DNA of 64,000 nucleotides from Actinomycetota bacterium (GTDB lineage Bacteria > Actinomycetota > Actinomycetes > Nanopelagicales > Nanopelagicaceae): assembly GCA_009698675.1 (NCBI GenBank), contig WLPT01000006.1, positions 1-64,000 on the forward strand, in the 5' to 3' direction. This document shows, in pieces, positions 43,692-52,224 of this stretch. Each line of letters starts with the position of its first letter. Position 1 is the first letter of the stretch. The notes beneath the pieces were generated by a model. The model was not told the origin of the DNA. It worked only from the letters and a program-made list of their open reading frames with translations, and searched no databases. A program made the position numbers and the translations under genes.

Positions 43692-44707
43692 GTTTTAAAT
43701 ATCCGGTAGTCATGCCGAAGATGAGCATGACAATGGAAACTGGAGAGCTCATCGGCTATCACGTTAAAGCTGGAGACAGCGTTAAGACTGGTGATGTCTT
43801 ATTTGAGGTAATGACCGACAAGATCGACATGGAAGTTGAGGCGCCCGCCGATGGAGTTATTGAATCTTTAGTGGCCGAACCTGGTGCCGTTATTGATATT
43901 GGTAAACCCGTATTAATAATGTTGACCGAAACCCAGATTATGGCCTTTGATTTTTCAGGCGATGAGGCGCCAGTTGTAGCTCAACCAGTTGCACTCGCTG
44001 TCGTTGAAGCGCCCGTTCCTGCACCAGCGGTGGTGCTCAACAATGACGTAAAGGCCGTACCAAAGGCGCGCGTTGAAGCGGCTAAGCGTGGAATAGATCT
44101 GCGCACAATTCAACCAACTGGACCAGATCGAACCATCATGATGGCCGACATTAACTCGGCTCAGGCCGATCCGGCAGTGCGTAAACGTCAGGCGGCCAAT
44201 AAAGCCCTCATCGCTAAAGGCATTGCGATGGGCCGAGAGATCCCGCAGAGCTCATTTAGTCGTAGCGTTTCAACTAACTTCGATCATGCCAGGCTTATAA
44301 GTTCATGGGCGCGCATTTTGCGCTCACGTCCAGATTTATCAATTCGCCCTCAAGTCGGCGTTGCAGTGATTATCGAGTCAAAATATGGAAGCGCGCTACC
44401 GGTTTTTAAAGATCCTGATTTGATGTCACTTGCTGATCTAACTTCGCTTATTTCATCGACAAGTAGCGCCGCAGTCAATGGCAAGGTCCCTCTGGAGATG
44501 CTCTCTGGTGCAACGACCACGATCTTTGATTTAACGAGCTACTCAATGAACGCGGCGACACCATTGCTTTTTCCTAACCAAATCACTTCCGTGACGGTTG
44601 GATATGAATCCGCCACTACAAGAAATATTTCGCTAACTATTGATTTGCGATACTGCGACTTTTATGATGGCGCACAACTCTTAGATGCCCTGGCCGCTTC
44701 CCTCTAG
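43688..44707 (+). CDS. Lipoyl-domain E2-like acyltransferase, atypical catalytic domain
   Basis: Lipoyl site [15 protein letters not shown]; peripheral-subunit-binding [14 protein letters not shown]-terminus [20 protein letters not shown] lacks the usual DHRxxDG. Confidence 0.85.
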   Translation: MSFKYPVVMPKMSMTMETGELIGYHVKAGDSVKTGDVLFEVMTDKIDMEVEAPADGVIESLVAEPGAVIDIGKPVLIMLTETQIMAFDFSGDEAPVVAQPVALAVVEAPVPAPAVVLNNDVKAVPKARVEAAKRGIDLRTIQPTGPDRTIMMADINSAQADPAVRKRQAANKALIAKGIAMGREIPQSSFSRSVSTNFDHARLISSWARILRSRPDLSIRPQVGVAVIIESKYGSALPVFKDPDLMSLADLTSLISSTSSAAVNGKVPLEMLSGATTTIFDLTSYSMNAATPLLFPNQITSVTVGYESATTRNISLTIDLRYCDFYDGAQLLDALAASL

Positions 44708-44733
44708 GAAGCAGATAACGTAAGGATCAATTC

Positions 44734-46428
44734 GTGATTACTCTTACTGGCATACCTGCGAGTTCAGGTGCGGCCATTGGTCCATTTTTTCTTTTAACTA
44801 CCGATATTCCAGTTGCATCGTCGGCACCATCTCAACTTGGCGCCGAGCAAGAGGGCGCACATTTAAATCAAGCGCTTGCATCAGTTGGGCGAGATTTACA
44901 ATCACGGGCTGAGAGAACTGAGGGTGAACTTCACGAAATCTTGGTTGCGATCGCAGAGATTGCTACCGATCCTGCAATTGCTGAAGAGGCGATTTCATTT
45001 ATTGAAAAAGGTCACACCGCAAGTTATGCCATTACGAAAGCGACAGAGGTTTTCCAAGATTTATTAGCCGCCTCTGGTGGATATTTAGCCGAGCGCGTCA
45101 GTGATGTGATGAATATTCGCGATCGTGTGTTGTGTGAAATTGCAGGCACTGGCTATCCAGAAATTCCGCATTTTGACCGACCTGTAATTCTTATTGCTCA
45201 AGATTTATCACCGGCAGATACTGCAGATTTAGAGACTCACATGATTCTTGCGATTGTCACTGCCGGGGGTGGACCGACTAGCCACACGGCCATCATCGCG
45301 TGCTCGAATGGAATTGCCGCCGTGGTTGCCTGTGCTGGTGTTGTAGAGCTTGCAAGGAGCTTGCCTGATGCGGTTATTGCCGTAGATGCGACAGTTGGCT
45401 CGGTTACTTTCAATCCCTCAATCGAGTTAAGCGGTGAGATTGAGGCGATAATCGCGAAAATTAAGCTCCGTAAATCAAGAGTCGTCACTAGAACAGATGG
45501 TGCATATACAACCACTGATGGTGTGAAGATTCCGATCTATGCAAATATCGGGCGAATTGAAGATACCCCGGCAGCGGTAACGGCTGGCGCCGATGGTGTT
45601 GGATTATTACGAACTGAACTCTTGTACTTAGATCGCAATGATGCACCTACACTTCAAGAGCAGACGGCAATTTATGCCGAGATTTTTAAATCCTTTAACG
45701 GACAGAAAGTTGTAATCCGTACTTTGGATGCTGGGGCAGATAAGCCAATGGCTTTTATTAACTTTGACCAGGAGCCAAATCCAGCTTTAGGCGTGCGCGG
45801 CTACCGCACAATTGATCAACATGAGAATCTATTGCGTACTCAGCTTGAGGCAATCGCTGCAGCAGCAAAGAGTTGCAGCGCTGAAATTTGGGTAATGGCT
45901 CCCATGATTACTCTGCCTAGTGAAGCTGCACGTTTTGTTTCAATAGCGCATGAGTATGGTTTAGAAAAAGTTGGAATTATGATCGAGGTTCCTGCCGCAA
46001 TTTTTCATATCGATGAATTAACAAAGATTTGTGATTTTGTCTCGATTGGAACTAATGATTTAGGTCAGTACTTGCATGCTGCAGATCGTGAATCGGCACC
46101 ACTTGCCGCCTTTAATGATCCTTGGCAACCGGCACTTCTCCGAGCAATAAAAATAATTGCCGACGCTGGAATAAAGAATAATTGTCCAGTTGGAGTCTGC
46201 GGAGAGGCGGCATCAGATGCGGCTTTAGCATCCGTACTCATCGGTAGCGGTATTACGTCACTTTCATGCGGTGTCACAACGCTTTCAGATGTGGCAGCTG
46301 CGATTAGCGCGCAAAGCTTGCACACGCTCAAAACCGCTGCTGCCGCAGCCTTAAATGCATCAGATGCCAATACCGCAAAGCAGGCAGCGCGATCGGCAAT
46401 GCCTGATTTAGTCGAACTAGGGTTATAA
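44734..46428 (+). CDS. ptsI: PTS enzyme I
   Basis: TAGGGPTSHTAIIA phospho-His site; GADGVGLLRTELLYLDR; SIGTNDLGQYLHAADR. Confidence 0.95.
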   Translation: MITLTGIPASSGAAIGPFFLLTTDIPVASSAPSQLGAEQEGAHLNQALASVGRDLQSRAERTEGELHEILVAIAEIATDPAIAEEAISFIEKGHTASYAITKATEVFQDLLAASGGYLAERVSDVMNIRDRVLCEIAGTGYPEIPHFDRPVILIAQDLSPADTADLETHMILAIVTAGGGPTSHTAIIACSNGIAAVVACAGVVELARSLPDAVIAVDATVGSVTFNPSIELSGEIEAIIAKIKLRKSRVVTRTDGAYTTTDGVKIPIYANIGRIEDTPAAVTAGADGVGLLRTELLYLDRNDAPTLQEQTAIYAEIFKSFNGQKVVIRTLDAGADKPMAFINFDQEPNPALGVRGYRTIDQHENLLRTQLEAIAAAAKSCSAEIWVMAPMITLPSEAARFVSIAHEYGLEKVGIMIEVPAAIFHIDELTKICDFVSIGTNDLGQYLHAADRESAPLAAFNDPWQPALLRAIKIIADAGIKNNCPVGVCGEAASDAALASVLIGSGITSLSCGVTTLSDVAAAISAQSLHTLKTAAAAALNASDANTAKQAARSAMPDLVELGL

Positions 46429-46462
46429 GTAAATAGTTTATTTTGTTACAAAGATTTTCACG

Positions 46463-46481
46463 GATGTGCTTGATTTACATC
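46463..46481. promoter_or_regulatory. Candidate SorC-family operator upstream of the PTS operon
   Basis: Inverted repeat GATGT-N9-ACATC; acggatgtg repeated at 46460-46468 and 46522-46530. Confidence 0.35.
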
Positions 46482-46527
46482 TAATACTAGCGCCACACTA
46501 GTCCAAACGTGCACCTACTGAACGGAT

Positions 46528-47502
46528 GTGACTATAGTGAAACAGCGCGAGACGGAGTTAATCCTTCGCGCGGCCCGCATGTACTACGAGGCCCATTTTT
46601 CACAGGACCAAGTTGCAGCAGAGCTACATACTTCCCGTTCAAATATTTCGCGGATGCTCACAGATGCTAAGCGGCTGGGTTTCGTTGAGATCCGAGTTGT
46701 TAGCCCCGCTCATCATCACGAAGCGCTTTCAGCCCAGCTCTCATCACTACTTAAAATTAATGATGTTCAAGTCATCGTTACAACATCAAATGATTTAACG
46801 CTCAACACCATCGGGCGAGCTGCAGCAAATGCTCTACTTTCCGGACTTCGCGATAATCAAACCATTGCTATCTCGTGGGGGCGTGGACTTGAAGCAACGG
46901 TAGTAAACACGCACTCTCAGAGCTTCTCTGGTTTGAAAGTCACCCAACTTATGGGTTCACTCTCATCGGTTTCAACTTCGGTAAGTGCTGAAGAGGTTGG
47001 TCGCAACTTAGCTAAAAACCTCAATGCGCAGTTTGTTCCATTTTTAGCACCGGTCGTTGTTAGCAATAGTAAAGTCCGCGACTCACTATTAGAGGAAGAG
47101 AGCATCTCAAAGACTCTCCAACTTGCACGTGGCGCACATGTAGCGTTAGTAGGCATCGGCTCGGTCGGTTCCTCATCAAGTGAAATGGTTTTTAGTGAGT
47201 TTAAAACCTCCAAGAGCGAGCGTGAGGCGTTGAGTCAAGATTATGCTGGAGATATCGCTGCACGTTTCTACAAGCGTGATGGTTCCTCCTTATCTTCTAA
47301 GTTAGATAACCGAGTCATTGGGCTTACGTTGGATGAGATCCGTGCAATCCCTCGTGTCATCGGTGTAGCAGTTGGAGCTGAAAAAGTTCTCGGAGTGGTC
47401 GGGGCGGCACGTTCGGGTTTAATCGATACATTAATACTTGACTTAGCGTGTGCTAATTCAATTGTGAAATCACTCCAACCATTGGCGGTAAAAAGCGCAT
47501 GA
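46528..47502 (+). CDS. SorC/DeoR-type sugar-binding transcriptional regulator
   Basis: HTH ARMYYEAHFSQDQVAAELHTSRSNISRMLTDAKRLGFVEIRV followed by sugar-binding domain. Confidence 0.9.
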   Translation: MTIVKQRETELILRAARMYYEAHFSQDQVAAELHTSRSNISRMLTDAKRLGFVEIRVVSPAHHHEALSAQLSSLLKINDVQVIVTTSNDLTLNTIGRAAANALLSGLRDNQTIAISWGRGLEATVVNTHSQSFSGLKVTQLMGSLSSVSTSVSAEEVGRNLAKNLNAQFVPFLAPVVVSNSKVRDSLLEEESISKTLQLARGAHVALVGIGSVGSSSSEMVFSEFKTSKSEREALSQDYAGDIAARFYKRDGSSLSSKLDNRVIGLTLDEIRAIPRVIGVAVGAEKVLGVVGAARSGLIDTLILDLACANSIVKSLQPLAVKSA

Positions 47503-47900
47503 CGAATCTCGGCAAGATCTTCATTCTTATCGGAATTATGTGGCTTTTCCAGCTGTGGTTTGCATACAAGCAGGCGATGTTTTTCCAAAAGGATATCGGT
47601 GGCCTTCGCAAAGAGGGCACTATGGCTATAGGTCTAGGTGGACGGCGTTACCGCGGTGGACGTGCATTTGTGGCGTTAGCGTGCGATGAGAGCGGAATCG
47701 TAAAGCGAGGAATGGTCCTTAAGGGATTCACTATCTTCGCGCGTTCTAAGCCGCTCGATACATATACAGGATTCTCCATCGAGGAGATCGCTTCGGGAAA
47801 CCGAGTAGTTCAAAGTGAGAAGAAGAAGGTGCAAGAGGCGGCTCAATCGTCGGCTCAGCACATTCTCGAACACTTTGAGCGGATCAAGTCGGGAGAATAA
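47499..47900 (+). CDS. gutM: Glucitol operon activator GutM-like
   Basis: N-terminal TM MWLFQLWFAYKQAMFFQKDIGGLRKEGTMAIGLGGRRYRGGRAFVALA. Confidence 0.82.
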   Translation: MTNLGKIFILIGIMWLFQLWFAYKQAMFFQKDIGGLRKEGTMAIGLGGRRYRGGRAFVALACDESGIVKRGMVLKGFTIFARSKPLDTYTGFSIEEIASGNRVVQSEKKKVQEAAQSSAQHILEHFERIKSGE

Positions 47901-47967
47901 TGATCGGAACTCCGTACGGGTCGATCATTGAACGGTTATATAACCAAAAAACACTAGGAGGTGTGCA

Positions 47968-48561
47968 TTGAACCTACAGTCACTGATTTTGTTATCAGCT
48001 GATGTAACAGTGGATAAGCAAACGGGCTTTCTCGGCGCGTTAGCAACCGCTGCTGAAGACTTTATTAAAGTCTTCAACAAGGGTGGATCAGTTCTTCTCT
48101 CACTTATGGGCGGAATTCTTCCAACACTGATTGTTCTTCTTACAGCAGTAAATGCTCTCGTTCGTCTAATCGGCGCAGAGCGAATTGAGAACCTAGGAAA
48201 GGCAGCTGCTCGACCTGGACTTCAATGGTATCCAGTTCGCTACATCATCCTTCCCTTCGTTGCAGTTTTCGTTCTAACAAACCCAATGGCGTACACAATG
48301 GGTCGCTTTTTACCAGAACGCTTCAAGCCTGCGTTCTATGACTCAGCGGTCTCATTTGTTCACCCAATCTTGGGTATTTTCCCACACGCTAACCCAGGTG
48401 AGCTCTTCGTATACGTAGGCATTGCAACTGGTATCCAGCAACTCGGTTTTGGTCTTGGAGACCTAGCTGTTCGCTACTTGCTTGTTGGTCTTGTCGTCAT
48501 ATTCATTCGTGGAATCGTTACTGAAGCGATTACTGCACGAATGATGAAGAAGGGAGCATAA
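47968..48561 (+). CDS. srlA: PTS glucitol-family IIC component (SrlA-like)
   Basis: ARPGLQWYPVRYIILPFVAVFVLTNPMAYTMGRFLPERFKPAFYDSAVSFVHPILG; TTG start after AGGAGGT. Confidence 0.88.
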   Translation: MNLQSLILLSADVTVDKQTGFLGALATAAEDFIKVFNKGGSVLLSLMGGILPTLIVLLTAVNALVRLIGAERIENLGKAAARPGLQWYPVRYIILPFVAVFVLTNPMAYTMGRFLPERFKPAFYDSAVSFVHPILGIFPHANPGELFVYVGIATGIQQLGFGLGDLAVRYLLVGLVVIFIRGIVTEAITARMMKKGA

Positions 48562-48563
48562 CC

Positions 48564-49109
48564 GTGGGTGCATTTAATAGTCTCATCGTAAAGATTGGCC
48601 GAGGCGTTGGTGGAGTAGTTGGTACTCTCTATCAGGCTGGACGTGATTCTGTTGACACAGTAATCCGTAACGTCATTCCATTCATGGCTTTCATCTCATT
48701 CATTATCGGTTTAATTTTGACAACCGGTATTGGTGACTGGATTGCAAAGGGACTTAAGGGATCAGCTTCAACGCTTCCAGGTCTTTTGTTAATCTCAGTA
48801 GTCTGTGCAATTCCACTTATCTCTCCACTGCTTGGACCAGGAGCGGTAATCGCACAGATCGTTGGAACTCTTCTTGGCGTTGAAATTGGTAAGGGAAATA
48901 TTCCTGCCCAATACTCATTGCCAGCGTTGTTTGCTATCAACCCACAGGTTGGTTGCGACTTCATCCCTGTAGGCCTTGCTCTCGGTGAAGCCGAGCCTGA
49001 GACTGTAGAGATTGGTGTTCCAGCGGTGCTCATTAGCCGTCTGTTCACTGGCCCTCTATCAGTTGTCATCGCTTACTTCGCTAGCTTCGGTCTATACACA
49101 AGCAAGTAA
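48564..49109 (+). CDS. srlE: PTS glucitol-family IIB/C membrane part (C-terminal half of SrlE)
   Basis: MAFISFIIGLILTTGIGDWIAKGL..., LPALFAINPQVGCDFIPVGLALGEAEPETVEIGVPAVL. Confidence 0.87.
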   Translation: MGAFNSLIVKIGRGVGGVVGTLYQAGRDSVDTVIRNVIPFMAFISFIIGLILTTGIGDWIAKGLKGSASTLPGLLLISVVCAIPLISPLLGPGAVIAQIVGTLLGVEIGKGNIPAQYSLPALFAINPQVGCDFIPVGLALGEAEPETVEIGVPAVLISRLFTGPLSVVIAYFASFGLYTSK

Positions 49110-49120
49110 TGAAGTAACTG

Positions 49121-49160
49121 TTAAACCCCAAGGTGTGAAAATTCGCACCTTGGGGTTTAA
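49121..49160 (+). terminator. 17-bp hairpin within PTS operon, between the two SrlE halves
   Basis: ttaaaccccaaggtgtg - aaaatt - cgcaccttggggtttaa (one G-U). Confidence 0.8.
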
Positions 49161-49197
49161 TTACTAGTAATGATTAATTAAACAAAAGGGGAAGATC

Positions 49198-49569
49198 ATG
49201 GCAAGTTATAAGACAGTAGTTGTATCTGCAGGCAAAGGTGGCTGGGGTGGGCCTTTAACAATTACTCCAACTGAGGATCGCCCTTATATTTATTCAGTCA
49301 CTGGTGGAGGAATCCATCCCATCGCCGCACGCATCGCTGAACTAACCGGTGGAATTCCATTCGATGGTTTTAAGAGCAGCGTCCCCTTCGACAAGATTGC
49401 AGTCGCAGTTATCGACTGCGGTGGAACCGCTCGTGTCGGTGTCTATCCAATGAAGAAAGTTCTAACCGTTGATATTCATGCAACAAGCCCCGCTGGACCA
49501 CTAGCGATGTTTATTACTGCCGAGCTCTTTGTCTCCGGCGTAAAAGCTGACAACATTGTAGAAAAGTAA
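49198..49569 (+). CDS. srlE: PTS glucitol-family IIB cytosolic domain (N-terminal half of SrlE)
   Basis: GKGGWGGPLTITPT and VAVIDCGGTARVGVYPMKKVLTVDIHATSPAGPLA (phospho-Cys region). Confidence 0.9.
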   Translation: MASYKTVVVSAGKGGWGGPLTITPTEDRPYIYSVTGGGIHPIAARIAELTGGIPFDGFKSSVPFDKIAVAVIDCGGTARVGVYPMKKVLTVDIHATSPAGPLAMFITAELFVSGVKADNIVEK

Positions 49570-49941
49570 ATGTCGGAAGTTGTTTACTCATCGACAGTTA
49601 CGGCTGTCGGCGAGTTAGTTCCTGAATTTGCTGAACAGGGCGTATTAGTCTGGTTCGGCGAGAACGCGCCGATTGAGCTGCATGAGTTCTCGATTATTCA
49701 TAGGCCTGAACTCGCGCTACGGGCGCCAGAAGTTGGCGACATTATCAAGATTAATGAAACTACTTTTAATGTACTCGCTGTCGGCTCCGTGTCCAGCGAA
49801 AACCTTTTAAATCTCGGCCATTTAGATCTTAAAGCCAACGGGTTGAATGAACCTGAAATGCCTGGAGATGTGAATGTGGAAGCAGTGCCGCTTCCAACTG
49901 TAAAAATCGGAGATCGCTTTACTGTGATCTCACAACCTTAA
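49570..49941 (+). CDS. srlB: PTS glucitol-family IIA component (SrlB-like)
   Basis: VLVWFGENAPIELHEFSIIHRPE...GDIIKINETTFNVLAVGSVSSENLLNLGHLDLK. Confidence 0.87.
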   Translation: MSEVVYSSTVTAVGELVPEFAEQGVLVWFGENAPIELHEFSIIHRPELALRAPEVGDIIKINETTFNVLAVGSVSSENLLNLGHLDLKANGLNEPEMPGDVNVEAVPLPTVKIGDRFTVISQP

Positions 49942-49955
49942 GAAAAGAGCTTTCC

Positions 49956-51248
49956 GTGTCATATTCAACTCGTTTAGCAGATCACGCCAAGAAACAGGGC
50001 CGCAATACGCGTATCGCCCTCGTAGGTGCAGGACAGATGGGACGTGGTTTTGGTAACCAATTAGGTCACATGACTGGGATCTCCCTTTCAGTTGTCATCG
50101 ATATTGATCCAGCCCGCATCCAAACTGTTTATTCAGATCTTGGAATAAGTGATGTTGTTATTAGCGATGATTTAAAGGTTTTATCAGATGCAATTTTGGC
50201 GGGCAAGCACACAGGCACAAGTAATTCAGAGTTAGTATCAAAACTTCCAGTCGATGTAGTAGTCGAGGCAACAGGTGTTCCAGATATTGGAGCACGGGTT
50301 ACTCACTCATCACTCTTAGCAAAAAAGCACGTCGCGGTTTTAAATGTTGAAATGGATGTAACTATTGGGCCACTTCTGCACCATATTGCAGTAGAAAACG
50401 GCGTGGTCTACGCCGTTTGTCATGGGGATGAACCAGTTGAAGCCAAAGTTCTCGTTGACTATGCACGGGATTTAAACTTTGAAATCGTTGCCGCTGGAAA
50501 GGGCAAGAACAATCCCTTTGAACCTTTGAGTAACCCTGACTCTGTCAAAGAGGTCGCTGCAAAAAAGAAGATGAATCCTAAGATGCTCTGTTCATTTACA
50601 GATGGATCGAAGACGATGACTGAGATGGTTGCACTTGCTAATACAACTGGCCTTCAACTCTCAAAGCGAGGCATGTATGGACCGGCAGCTACTGTAAAGA
50701 CTTTGCAGGATGTCTTTGCGTTGCAGGCCGATGGTGGAGTACTAGATCACCCAGGCGTTGTTGATTACTGCACTGGAGATGTTGCGCCAGGTGTATTCGT
50801 AGTTGTCCGACACAACGACCCTTACATCGCACATGAGATGAGCTATTTATCGATGGGTCCTGGCCCTTACTTCACGCTATATCGCCCCTTTCACTTAGCT
50901 TCAGTCGAAGCTCCAATTACGGTCTACCGTGCGATTTTGGATAATGAGTCATCATTGTTTGCACCGCACTTAAACGCCGAAGTTGTCTGCATGACAAAGA
51001 AAGTTCTTGCAATCGGCGATGTGATTGATGGAATTGGTGGCTATACAGTTAGAGGTTATGCCGATAATGCACTCGATGCCAAGTCAGATAACTTAGTACC
51101 AATCGGATTAATCGCTGGTGCAAAGATTATTAAGGCAATCGGTGTAGGAGAGCTTCTTACCTATGATCATGTAGAACTAAAATCTGATTCCTTGATTGTT
51201 GCCTTGCGCAAACAGCAGGATGAGATGGGACTTACTTACGCTTCCTAA
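49956..51248 (+). CDS. COG4091 homoserine-dehydrogenase-like/SAF oxidoreductase, DXR-II (DRL)-family candidate
   Basis: RIALVGAGQMGRGFGNQLG Rossmann; VEATGVPDIGA; AAGKGKNNPFEP; FTDGSKTMTEMVALANTTGL; GPYFTLYRPFHLASVEAP; C-terminal SAF-like region. Confidence 0.85.
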   Translation: MSYSTRLADHAKKQGRNTRIALVGAGQMGRGFGNQLGHMTGISLSVVIDIDPARIQTVYSDLGISDVVISDDLKVLSDAILAGKHTGTSNSELVSKLPVDVVVEATGVPDIGARVTHSSLLAKKHVAVLNVEMDVTIGPLLHHIAVENGVVYAVCHGDEPVEAKVLVDYARDLNFEIVAAGKGKNNPFEPLSNPDSVKEVAAKKKMNPKMLCSFTDGSKTMTEMVALANTTGLQLSKRGMYGPAATVKTLQDVFALQADGGVLDHPGVVDYCTGDVAPGVFVVVRHNDPYIAHEMSYLSMGPGPYFTLYRPFHLASVEAPITVYRAILDNESSLFAPHLNAEVVCMTKKVLAIGDVIDGIGGYTVRGYADNALDAKSDNLVPIGLIAGAKIIKAIGVGELLTYDHVELKSDSLIVALRKQQDEMGLTYAS

Positions 51249-51496
51249 TCTTCATCTTTCGTAAGGCCTAGCTCTTTCATCATCGCGCGTTGGCGTTTTG
51301 TTAATGGATCTTTAGCTTTCTCTTTTCGCACCGCTTTTGTATCGGGGCGAAGTTCGGGGTGCAGGCCTAGTTGGCGGCGCAGCTCCTCCTGAGCGGGCGT
51401 AAACATCTTCGAGTCACGCTCGCGTCGAGCATGGTGCTTGGCGATGATTTCTGCCGCCTCATCGATGGGCGCCTTCTTTTTACGTCGACCGAGCAT
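51245..51496 (-). CDS. Small charged hypothetical protein
   Basis: 83 aa MLGRRKKKAPIDEAAEIIAKHHARRERDSKMFTPAQEELRRQLGL...; fits between neighbours with minimal overlap. Confidence 0.6.
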   Translation of the reverse strand: MLGRRKKKAPIDEAAEIIAKHHARRERDSKMFTPAQEELRRQLGLHPELRPDTKAVRKEKAKDPLTKRQRAMMKELGLTKDED

Positions 51497-51522
51497 GCAG
51501 GAATCATGACACAATTACAGGT

Positions 51523-52224
51523 ATGAAAGCGCAGATTAAAGCCGCACTCGTCGTGTTGGCGGCAGGATCTGGTCAGCGCTTTGGCCATTCAACCAACAAG
51601 GTCTGGCTCCCAATAAGTGGCCGACGCATTATTTCGCGATCTTTGATGAACGCGTCAAAAAGCTTTCCTCATGGGCGAACGGTTTTAGTAATCAACCCAG
51701 ATGACGAGGAGCTAGCTCGCGCAACTATCGAACGCGAAGTTCGTCATCTCAATGTTGAAATCGTCTACGGGGGTGCAACTCGGCACGAATCTGAGTTTCA
51801 TGCACTTGAGTATTTAGCGAGTGCAATTGAGGCCGGTGAGATTGACGTTGTACTCATTCATGATGGTGCGCGACCTTTGGCAACCCCCGCACTCTTTGCG
51901 CAGATTGCCGAAGCGGCCCATCGTCACGGAGGTGCAATTCCTACAATCGCCGTCGAGCAACGTGAGATGGATACTGCGCATAGGGATAGAGTTGTTCGAG
52001 TACAGACTCCGCAGGGATTTCATGCGCGCCAATTGTTAGAGGCATACCGTAAGGCCTCAATTGATGGCTTTACTGGAACCGATACGGCGGCCTGTATGGA
52101 GAAGTATTTTCCAGATGTTAAGACGATGGCAATCACTGCAGATGTTTCAAATGTAAAGATTACCTATCCGCAGGATTTGGCCATCGCTGAACATGTATTA
52201 GCTAGAAGGGGGTACAAGGATTGA
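51523..52224 (+). CDS. ispD: 2-C-methyl-D-erythritol 4-phosphate cytidylyltransferase (intact IspD family)
   Basis: LVVLAAGSGQRFGHSTNKVWLPISGR; VVLIHDGARPLATPALF; VQTPQGFHARQLLEAY; TDTAACMEKY; NVKITYPQDLAIAEHVL. Confidence 0.88.
   Translation: MKAQIKAALVVLAAGSGQRFGHSTNKVWLPISGRRIISRSLMNASKSFPHGRTVLVINPDDEELARATIEREVRHLNVEIVYGGATRHESEFHALEYLASAIEAGEIDVVLIHDGARPLATPALFAQIAEAAHRHGGAIPTIAVEQREMDTAHRDRVVRVQTPQGFHARQLLEAYRKASIDGFTGTDTAACMEKYFPDVKTMAITADVSNVKITYPQDLAIAEHVLARRGYKD

Noticed and set aside
48632-49069. 145-aa minus ORF inside srlE membrane half
   Set aside because: Antisense to conserved PTS gene
51523-52224. IspD-family protein considered as a ribitol-phosphate cytidylyltransferase (TarI-like)
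   Set aside because: The motif set (NKVWLP, HDGARP, TPQGF, KITYPQDLAIAE) reads more like IspD and there is no teichoic-acid gene nearby; not excluded without phylogeny
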